From the NCBI RefSeq assembly GCF_011075055.1, contig NC_058143.1:16132930-16196929 (forward strand): 64,000 nucleotides of DNA. Direction: 5' to 3'. Each line of letters opens with the position of its first letter. The first letter of the stretch is position 1. Origin of the DNA: Mangifera indica (lineage: Eukaryota; Streptophyta; Magnoliopsida; Sapindales; Anacardiaceae). Below are positions 37,901-64,000 of this stretch, in pieces. Both the position numbers and the translations under genes were made by a program. Under the pieces are notes generated by a model. The model was not told the origin of the DNA and searched no databases. It was given only the letters and a program-made list of their open reading frames with translations.

Positions 37901-40744
37901 AACAACTTATTATTTCTTGCTTTGCCAAGTAGCATGGTTTCCTTGGACATATGTGCAATAGCTAGCTGTTGATTTCGTGTTAGCGAGTAACATGGCCCAA
38001 TCAGTATATGTAAAAACAATGTCTCTATCATCTATCTTTATGACAAAAAGACCTTTCCCTGAAGTCATTATGAGATATATGAGGTTTTGATACGCTACTT
38101 CTTGATGATCTTCTCTTGGATTATTCATAAACTGACTTCCAACACCAACAGGAAATCCAATGTTTGGATGAGTGGCAGAGAGATAGATCAATTTTCTTAC
38201 AAGATGTTGAGCCTTTCTCAACTGGTAGGCTTTCTTGTTCGATCCCCAACTTCCTCACGAAATCCATTGGTGTTCCAGATGCTTGCATCTAAGTATGATT
38301 GTTTCTTTGAGGAGTTCCAATACATGTTTATGTTGTGAGACACAAGTACCCTTTGAATGAGCTACCTCCATTCCTAGAAAAAATTTCAGATATCCTGTCT
38401 TTTATCTTGAATTCCTTGGCTAGAAATCCTTCTAGATTGAAGTATATGAGACATAATCTCCTGTAAGCACAATGTCATCAACATAATAAATGAGAATGGA
38501 CTTTTTTTCTTTTAGGAGAACATTTTAGAAAATGAGTATGATCCCACCTGACACTGTGAGTAATTCAACTTTTTCATTGCTCTTTGCAAATTTGTTAAAC
38601 CAAGCTCTTGAAAATTGTTTAGTCCATAGAGTGACTTCTTCAGGTTACATATGCTTGTTGGGTTAGTTTTAGTATTAAGACCAAGTGGAATCTCCATATA
38701 AATTTCTTCCTCAAGATCCCCACCATGGAAGACATTTTTACATCCAGTTGATGGAGAGGCTAGTTAAAGCTGCTGCAATCAAAAAGAGAACTCTAACAGT
38801 ATTCAGTTTTGGCACATGAGCAAGTTTTTGTTTTTATAATTAACCCCATACCTTTTGTTTTGTCATAAGTATTGCCTTATACTGATCTGTACTCCCATCT
38901 ACCTCATGTTTGATGTGAAAATTCTTTTGCAGTCGACTATTTTCTTCCCTTTTGGTAGATTGGTCAATTCCCAAGTTCCATTTTTCTCAAGAGCTCCAAT
39001 TTCTTCTTCAACTGCAGCCTTCCATTTTGGGTATTAGAGCTTTTTGAATGTTGTTGGGAATTTGAGTAGTGACAAGTTCATTAGTAAATGCCCAAAAAGC
39101 AGGACACAATCCTTCATAAGAAACAAAGTTAGAGATAGGGTAACGAGTGCAAGATCTCACACCTTTCCTTAGAGCTGTAGGTTATCCAAGATCATTATCA
39201 TTGGACATTTTTTTGAAGGATTTTGGTTTTGGAACCGTGTCATTTTTATCTAGAATTTCTTAAACTCCAAAATTTGATTTAGATTCTTGGGTTTGCATGG
39301 AGAGTGTGTGAAGTTTTGACTGTTCTTGAAGAGATGAAGAGTTTAAGGGAACATTTGGATCAGGAGAATTGGGCTTGGTGAGGATGTAATATATTCGTCA
39401 GGTTGGCTTGAAGATGAACTTGATTGATTTGGAAGACTTGGGTATGATGGACTCGGGTATGAATAAAATTCTGTTGTTGGTTTATTTTCCCAAAGCTGAT
39501 TATAAGGTAGCAAAATTTGAGGAATCAGTCACTATTAAGGGTTGGTTTACAGAGTTATTAGCTCTAATACCATGAAGATGTGGTATTTTTCTTCTATACA
39601 TATTGAAAAATGATTACAATATATATCAGGATGAATTGACATTAGTCTCTGCCAATTAAAATCCCAAAAATGAGTGAAGAATAAATAACTTATTGCTAGA
39701 ATGGGGAAAGATAAGGAAAGAATAGAAAAACAAGGAAATTAAAAATTAGGAATCATAGGCAATTGCCCAAACTGGTACAACCCAATCCTAGAAACTAGTA
39801 AATTAATTCCAGAATAACTCCTTAGAAAAAAATAAAGGAATTCTGGAATTTGGTTTTTGAATTAATTTTATTTGTCTTTAATTAGTTAATTAAATGTTTC
39901 TCTTGATTGTAAATGCCTTTTGTGATTTGTAATTTATTATTGGGCAGGTCAAATTGTTGGAGTTGTCTTCTTTAATGGTGCACCATCTCAAGAGTCAGAA
40001 ACCGTGTTGAATTTGATGTTCACATCCAGACCATCTCCACGTTGTTTGGTGGAAACAGAAAGCAAGTCTAATATAACCATGGTTGCTGAGGTGTTGTTGG
40101 TTAGACGGACCCTTGCTTGGTTAACAGGGATTATTCTTCTCATTGCGACACTTCTAGGGGTAATACTATATTATTTTAACAGAGGATTGCTACATGTTAT
40201 ATACTGGAAACTATATTGGATGTTTGTGTTAAAAAAGCAGTGAAAATAATGATCGGCTCCAAAATTTTTTACTGATTCTGCCATTACAATTCTAATGTGT
40301 GTATCTGTGTGCATGTGTATGGTTATTTTTGTGTGACCCATTTTTAAATAAGAAATAAGATGCAAGTTGTGTATGTGAAAACTGTTCTTTCAGTTTAAAC
40401 TTGCCTTTAATATGCTTAAGTGATTTTTAAAGTTTTTTATTTAGCATCCCATGATTAGCAACATACCATCTATAATTCTGATTTGCTACCTCAGTTTCAT
40501 GTTGTTTAAAAGTTTTGGTCATCGTCTGGTTGTGGTTGCTTGACGTGCTGATGAGAGTACTGAGAGATTCAAGAATTTTACATATTTAACTCAATAAGAG
40601 CTGCTTAAGTTGATTTACTGCATTAAGTAGTGCTGTCATTTTCAATCCCCCGTGTTGTTTTTGTTTTGGCTGCAGATTTACTTCCTTCTCAATATGCCAC
40701 TAACAAGGGACACCTTGCTGTATTCTAACGTCAAGCTTGACTAA
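34972..40744 (+). CDS. Plant single-pass type I membrane protein (At3g13410/DUF7794-like)
   Basis: Eleven exons: 34972-35040, 35119-35202, 35645-35740, 35824-35899, 35988-36086, 36189-36262, 36366-36473, 36613-36750, 37530-37635, 39948-40159, 40676-40744. All phases close, giving 376 aa. Residues 1-21 look like a signal peptide (MDFLIRTFFNVLIISSFLFS). A luminal domain of about 310 aa follows, starting GSVFFIDNPKHQYLR, then a membrane span near residues 337-360 (TLAWLTGIILLIATLLGIYF) and a short tail NMPLTRDTLLYSNVKLD. I recognise it as the conserved plant family of At3g13410, of unknown function. The predicted site is the endomembrane system (inference). The span and tail resemble the C-terminus of the V-ATPase accessory protein ATP6AP2. 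Intron 9 (2.3 kb) holds a dead copia element. Confidence 0.88.
37800..39856 (-). mobile_element. Decayed Ty1/copia element in intron 9, antisense
   Basis: On the minus strand, copia reverse-transcriptase and RNase H segments follow in order. WKAAVEEEIGALEKNGTWEL lies at about 39035-38970, KKSLYGLNNFQELGLTNLQR near 38640-38580 and RKLIYLSATHPNIGF near 38215-38170. The RNase H remnant extends to about 37816. A copia-type primer-binding string (TGGTATTAGAGC) is at 39561-39572, next to a presumed 5' LTR starting 39573. Between it and the RT only about 500 bp remain, so gag, protease and integrase are deleted. No 3' LTR was seen. Stops and frameshifts are frequent. Confidence 0.8.
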
Positions 40745-42403
40745 ATCGAAGAAAAGCTGCTTCGTGAATTTTTCAACTTCCAGAAGTTGTCTGGGACGCC
40801 TTTGAACCATTTGCTCAGGTTTATTTGTAGATGTGTTGCCAATGATGCTTTTTTACATTTGTTATAAAAATCATTTTTTGTTGTGCTTTTTATGCATTAG
40901 TAGCTCCATCAAGAAATAATTGGCTTAGAAATTAATAAGGGTCATAAGCGGGTGGGTTGTGTAGGGAAGTGTAATGTGTAACAATATACCATGATGTGTA
41001 CTTGGGTTCAGGAGACTTCCATATATTATTGTTGTTTTGGTGGTTAAATTGTTTCTGCTTTGATGTTTATTTAATTAGTGAATGGATTTTCACATACCTT
41101 TATTCATATTTCGTGCTGAAATTCCCTTGTATTTGTTATCATTGTTTGAAGATACAATCACTGGTTTCATTGTGTGAGAAGACATCCTTGTGAAATTTTT
41201 ATCCTTTTGGGCAGAGATGACATATAACACGGGACTTGTGGGAGGTTTTCGAATTTGTTCAGGAAATGCTTCCGGATTGTAAATAAATAGTTCTTATTAC
41301 CATTATTTGAAAGCACTAGTCTAAACACCAAGAGCCCGTCGATCATTTTTAATTATTTACAAAAAAAAAAGGGGATATCAGAGATGATACACTAGTTCTT
41401 ATTTCATATTTTGATATAACATAATGATTGCTAATATTGTTGAGTCAATCAATACATTTGAGTGTTGCATCGCATATGTTTGATATCTTAGTTCTTGTAA
41501 ATAACTGGCTGTCTCATAGTTCACCACATACCTGATGTTAGTGTTGATGAAAAAAATATCAGATATTTTGTATGTCACGGTCACTTCCCTTGGTAAACTC
41601 ACATTTGCTTGCTTAGTTTACGTATATAAATATATATAATATATATAAATAATAATACGTTGTTATATAATTAAAAAGTTTTAAATTAAAAATAAAATAA
41701 TATTCAATCACATGATGATATGTAAATGTTTGTATACATGCATTGTTCTTTTTTAACCCCCTGACCTTCAGTGATGACACCATATGGGAAATCTGTTCGG
41801 ACCCGTCAACAATGATATGTTGATTTGAAATGATGGACAAATCTGAAATAAAATTCCTTATTTTGCTTAGGAACAACGTTTTGGATTCAATGTCCCCTAT
41901 AGGCTTTTATAGAACAACATAATAACATAAAGTATCTAAATCTATTCTCTACATTCGTCTCAATCTGTGTAACAATCACTGAAATTATAATTGAAATTAA
42001 GTAATTTTCAGACTCATCGGGTGACCATCTCGAATGATTCAAGTACCCAATTTTTATCTCTCTATGTTTGTAGATGATAGAATCAAACTTGCTACTAATC
42101 CACAAAATCCTTCATTGTTTCCTTTGTTTTAGATATTTGATCCACTATAACAATCATCGTTTTTAAGATTTGTCAGTATTTATTTGATGAAATTGAAAAC
42201 ACTTACTTCCTTTTCATCCTTATGGTGCTTGCACACCATGGACAAAATTCATTCAGACATTTAACCTCTTAGTTATATCTTATTGAATTGTTAAGTTTTC
42301 TTATAAATAACGAAAATAACATTCATCTGTAACAGACTCCACAACATGTTTACAATTAAATGTCATATGTATTAATTAGAACATTTTCTTGGTGGACGGG
42401 CAG
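40745..42403. other. 3' UTR and intergenic DNA with a MITE
   Basis: This stretch starts with the 3' UTR of the membrane-protein gene. About 41630-41740 matches the AT-rich palindromic MITE family (aaattaaaaataaaataatatt string). No other exon is supported. Confidence 0.5.
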
Positions 42404-42649
42404 GCAACACTAGGTAACCCTGAAGATGGAATAAAGACTTCAGAAAGGTTAATTGCTGAGGACCGAATTAAAGATGCTGGCACAAATATGAATGCAGAAC
42501 AGAAAGAAGTCACATGTCCTCTCCGACTAATAGACGCTTTCTGTAATCAAGTAAATTTGTCGCCAGAAGTCAATGGCAACAATAGGAATCCCTTAACAAG
42601 AAGCCTTTGCTTATTTGGTATAGGTGTGAAATCCCCTGTTAAAGTCTGA
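42404..42649 (+). other. Candidate orphan exon, unknown protein
   Basis: An open frame follows a possible acceptor (gggcag) and reads ATLGNPEDGIKTSERLIAED and onward for 81 codons to a stop at 42647-42649. Its composition is protein-like and less AT-biased than the flanks. No family is recognised, and no partner exon was found upstream to 40745. It could be a gene fragment or chance. Confidence 0.25.
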
Positions 42650-43118
42650 GGGTTAAGATTCGAGATCCATTGACTTCAATTACTAAACCTAAATTTTTCT
42701 CTGTTCAGTATGATTAATTCAAACCCAAAAGGAATATCCAACATGAGTAAATCAAATGTCCCATTGTGCTTTATGTAATTATGCACAACAGGATAAATAT
42801 CAAGACCAAATAAATAGATGGCATATAGGAACAAAGTTTTTCTAAGATTATTTTGTCATAGCAAGCAAGTCGGTATACAAATAAACTAATATGGTAATCT
42901 AAAATAAATTACATCCTGTTCTCACACCATCACAAGCAAACTGTTCAAATGTTCAAACATGGATGGACCTTTTTATTTAACACAAATTTGTCCGATTGTA
43001 TAATCACCTTTTTTTCTTCCTGTGATAATGCAAATACCCATCTCCAACCAATATGTAGCTTCCAACTAGATACTACGATAATTCTTTTTAACTCCAACAT
43101 GCTTCTCACCTGCTCCGC

Positions 43119-53208
<10,090 letters not shown>

Positions 53209-53855
53209 GGTTATACAACTAATTTAACTGAAAGCCACACAGACAGCATAAATTAACACAAAAGCTTAAAGAGAACATAGTGACTATCTCAAAAAATAGA
53301 CTAAAATAATAATAACGAATCCATCCAATACTAAGGTTTTTTTTTTTTTTTAATCATTCTAAGAAATCGGACGAATCATTTAAAATAATATGAATTTAAA
53401 AAAACAAAAACAAATCATTTTAACAGAATCTGAAGACCAAATGACAAAAATTGTACGGTTAATTTCATAAGAAAAATTCATCGCAGATCGATATTATTAA
53501 AAAAAATCCTGATGGAGTGAAGAGAAGTTTAGTATAACAAATAAATTTTCGCGAGAACCAAATGGAAAATATGGAAGAGATCAGACCTAGGAAAAGCAAA
53601 GGAGGAGCGTAGTGTGTGAAATGAAGTGGCGGAAATGAAATAAAATTCTGAAAGCGGCACGGGAAGAGAGATTAATGGAGAGGCGGTTAATAACAATAAT
53701 AATATAAGAAAATAGAAATTAAGAAAGGAAAGGAGATCGAGTCTGAAATCTGACTTGAAAAGGGGTTCAAAGCTACCAATTTGGATTTCTCCCAAAGGGA
53801 CTAATTAATCCTATTAGGAAATGCCAGGATGCTTCCAATCTCTCTATTCTGAAAA
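53209..53855 (-). promoter_or_regulatory. GR 5' leader with a probable 5' UTR intron, and promoter
   Basis: Upstream of the ATG there is a good acceptor (TTTCAG, exon edge 53227), and a donor-like CCTAG|GTCTGA has its exon edge at 53587. Together they suggest a leader exon at about 53587-53650 and a 5' UTR intron of 53228-53586. The promoter then lies at about 53650-53855. No unambiguous TATA box was seen. Confidence 0.45.
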
Positions 53856-54620
53856 GGCCAAAACACTATTTCCCACCCAAGTTGAGTTCCAATCACAATC
53901 ACATTCTGGGGTTTGAAAATTTTAAAGTTTCATCCATTGACTAATTAAATTTTTTTATTAAAAATAGGGATAAAATTGTTATTTTACTAATAATATTAAA
54001 AAATATAAAATTCACTATATTTTTCTTCTTAAGTTTTAAAAACTAATATTTTACCCCTATCTAAAGTTTCTAACTTTGAAAAGTAACATTTCTTTCTCTC
54101 AAACTTTAGAGTTTTTTTCTTCTTTCCTTCGGCTATCATCTTCGGTCCTGACGATCTCTCTTCTTTACCCTAAACTATTAGTCGACGCACGAGAAAGAAC
54201 CATGAACGTCGCATGGTAGTGCAATAAAGAAATATCTCTTCGTCTCACAGTGATACAACAAAGTGATATTTATCTTTTCATCGCACCACCTTTATTATCG
54301 ACTAAGGAGAAGGAGGAGACGAGAGAGGATGTCGAAAGATATGTTGGAAGATGAAGTTGAAGAGTGAGAGTGAAACAACTGTTTTTTAAAGTTCTAAGGG
54401 TAGTTACAATTTGAAAAATATGGAAACCCTAAGTCTGGGGTGAAAATATTACTTTTCAAAGTGTAAAACCTTTAGACAAAGATGAAATTGTTAGTTTATA
54501 AAATTTAGAGAGAGAAAAATAATAAATTTTATATTTTTTTAATATAAACAATAAAATGACTATTTTACTTTTACTTCTAACAAAGAAATTTAACAAAAGT
54601 TAGATTATAGGTAAAAGTTT
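53856..54620. mobile_element. MULE-like relative of the 29741 element, right end lost
   Basis: It starts ggccaaaacactatttcccaccc at 53856, matching the terminal repeat at 29741. It continues with gataaaattgttattttac-type sequence, which reappears inverted at about 54465-54575. The terminal ggcc on the right is not found, so that end is truncated or diverged. No transposase is visible. It sits immediately upstream of the GR promoter. Confidence 0.6.
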
Positions 54621-57079
54621 AAATTTTTTAACTGTTACAGATATGATTTTGAATTTAAACTAAAACTTAAATAAAAAAGACTCTTTTACCCTTAAATATC
54701 CTTTGACAAACTAAAATTAATAGTTGTTATAAAATTTTCGTTTTTATATATAAAAATCGACTAATAAAAATTGGTAGGGACCGCTTCTACATTTTGATTC
54801 CCAAATATTAAGATTTTCCAAAAAATTAAAAATAAAATTTATTTATAATTAATAAAAATTTGCAAATTAAGTAATTAAATGTTGGATCCATATGTCATTT
54901 TGAATTAAAAATATATCTAATTAAATACTTAAGGTTAAGTATGTATAATATTACTCTTATCTAAATTACTTATTTTGTTAAACAAAATCTTTATTAGTCC
55001 AGATTTATTCTTAGAAAGAGCAATGTTATATATATCTATTTTTGTATATGTAAATAAGTATATATATAATGTGTTATTATATAATTAAATGATAATTTAT
55101 ATTTAATTCAAAATTACAAAATTATTTGATAATATATATCAAATGTATACATATTTATGTATTAAAAGTGAATAGACATAGTTTTATTGTTATTAGAAAA
55201 GCTAGTTAAAAAACAATAAAATTATATTTATAATTTTGGTACACGTATGTGTTATCATGCGACGAGATGATTTTAAATTGAATATAAAGTGACACTCAAT
55301 TACATGACAACGCGTTATTTGTGTACCTAAATTATGTATAAAAAATGTATATACATAGGGGATGTTTGGTTTGAGGAATGTTTTATTGTTAAAATTGAAA
55401 TATTACCTTAAAGATTATTGGGTATAAATTTATTACTATATTTGGTTATGTTTGATAAAATTGGTATGTATAAATAATTATTATATTTGGTTATATTTGA
55501 TAAAATTGGTACGTATAAATAATTATTATATTTGGTTATAAATAATAAAAAAATATTAATATATTATTTTATTTATTATATGAAAGATTAATAGTTATAA
55601 AAAATAATTTTATATTATTTATTATTTTAATTAAAAATGAAGGTAATTTTGTCCTAAAAATTTGATAAATGAATGTAAAAAAATAATAATTAAGATTAGT
55701 GTTGGGATTATAATAATGATAATAATAATAATTTATGGCAACAAGGGTACAAATGGAAACAACGGTTAGTTTATAAGGAAAACAAATTGCACACGACAAG
55801 AATTGTTGGGAAGAGTTTGAAATTGTATTGTAATTATAAATAAATATTCTAAGTTTGACAAATCAAAATAGGAAAAAGATTACATGCAGGATGCTTGCTT
55901 CCGCCTTATAAATTATCAATTCGAAGCAAAATTGAGACGTGACAAATGGAAGGCTCGCTGGCCTTTGCTAAATGATAGTTGAATGAACGGTCGGTCAATG
56001 AATGAATCCACTAATGTATGCATTTAAAGTTGTTTTGGATGACAAAAGGGAATGTATGGAGCCTATTTTCCATCCAAATTCAACAACGAATTTTAAAAAT
56101 AAATAATAATGATGATGCAAGTGGCTCATCAAATTATAGTTTTTAATATTTTTTAATTTTATAATGTATTATACTATCCTAATCATGAGCCTTATTCACG
56201 ATCCGAAACATGACTTACTAAGCCCGTATTTTTTTTTTTTATACCAAACCATCACGGGCCGTGTCAAAATTCTCGGGTCATGACCCAACCCATTTGACTC
56301 CTTGGCTATGAGGGCTCACGCTCACTTTTCAAAGTGTTGCATAAACTTTTTTGATCGAATCTTTTCTGAAATTAATTATGAAATAATCTATGATATTATG
56401 TGTACAAACTACAAACCCTATGCATAAATTAATGTTTACAAATAGAAGTGTTGACCTTTTCTATATGCATTCATGTATATAATTCGAATGAAAGAGTTTA
56501 CACATCGAATATACATACATATACCGTCTAATAATGGGTTTTGTCTATCATCTGAAAAGATGAAAAATGATGTGAAGGTAAGCTATGAATGTGAACTTCG
56601 TGGGACCTTCTTCTGTCAATATCTGAAGTACAATTTACAAAAACAAAAAGCAATAGGGACTATGGGTAATATCATCTTTTAATTTTCCAACTTCCTATAT
56701 AGTGGAATTATTAGGACCACTTCAATAATCACAAATTTGTCCTTGGAGGTTGAAAATAAGAGCCAAACCTTTTCTTTTATTTAAAAAACTTTCCACAATT
56801 ATGATTTGGTTTTGAGAAACTGTACTTGAAACAAGGGAAAATACAAATTCGAAAAAAGAAATATAGAAATAGAAATGCTGCTTAACTTTGGATAAAATTG
56901 CCTATAATAAGTAGCTGAAACTAACCAACAAACAAAGAGATTCATGAAAATTTGGTAGCTCGATAGGCTATATATATTATAACTCCCTCCCACGGCCTTT
57001 GATTTCCACTGGACGAGGGTTCAAGGAAGCGAAGAAATAAAAGTCTTTTTACAAATAAGAGGGCACTTACAATTGATGA
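54621..57079. other. AT-rich intergenic DNA with several MITEs
   Basis: About 55000-55200 and 55225-55355 are palindromic AT-rich MITE-like blocks. For the second, ggtacacgtatgtgttatcatg pairs with an inverted catgacaacgcgttatttgtgtacc. About 55360-55690 is related to the block at 31449 and contains a direct repeat of about 50 bp (atttggttatatttgataaaattggta). From 55850 to 57079 no gene is supported. Confidence 0.45.

Positions 57080-64000
<6,921 letters not shown>

Overview
This 64 kb window is AT-rich nuclear DNA of a flowering plant, almost certainly a eudicot. The evidence is spliced genes with GT-AG introns, exon sequences matching plant families (LEUNIG_HOMOLOG, cytosolic glutathione reductase, a TDIF-type CLE peptide, a GH116 glucosylceramidase, a glycine-rich wall protein) and plant transposon debris (Ty1/copia, MULE-like elements with 9-bp target duplications, AT-rich palindromic MITEs). 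The species cannot be fixed from the sequence alone.

Layout. 1-1.5 kb is AT-rich intergenic DNA. About 1537-7175 and 11033-16675 (both minus strand) are two copies of one 5.6 kb segment. The right copy is the 3' half of a complete 17-exon LUH co-repressor gene (11929-20901, 786 aa). The left copy is a truncated duplicate with the WD40 exons but no LUFS/Q-rich half, and with a frameshifting deletion. Between them lie a 1.48 kb MULE-like element and a lone first exon resembling PRT1-type RING E3 ligases. From 21.5 to 23.7 kb is AT-rich DNA with a MITE and an (AT)n tract. A single-exon glycine-rich secreted protein gene (+) follows at 23830-24801, and a CLE/TDIF-like peptide precursor (-) at 27046-27351. 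From 28 to 34.7 kb is transposon-rich, with an intact-ended MULE-like element with perfect 9-bp target duplications, a decayed copia gag-protease region and a two-unit 154-bp tandem repeat. An 11-exon single-pass membrane protein gene (+, 34972-40744) carries a decayed antisense copia element in intron 9. Cytosolic glutathione reductase (-, 43119-53208, 16 exons, 496 aa) is complete. After a MITE/MULE-rich gap, a GH116 non-lysosomal-type glucosylceramidase gene (-) runs from 57080 off the right edge. Its largest exon is one base short of the expected phase, which creates a frameshift.

The genes are independent units and not a pathway: transcriptional co-repression (LUH), cell wall (GRP), vascular peptide signalling (CLE), endomembrane (membrane protein), redox (GR) and sphingolipid turnover (GH116). 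Exon boundaries were derived by hand from reading frame, splice dinucleotides and phase. For LUH, GR and the membrane protein every exon phase closes exactly. No clearly new multi-gene system was found. The most notable signals are the truncated LUH duplicate with an open WD40-only frame, the Ile-to-Glu change in the TDIF-like peptide, the frameshift in the glucosylceramidase, and a renin-receptor-like tail on the membrane protein.
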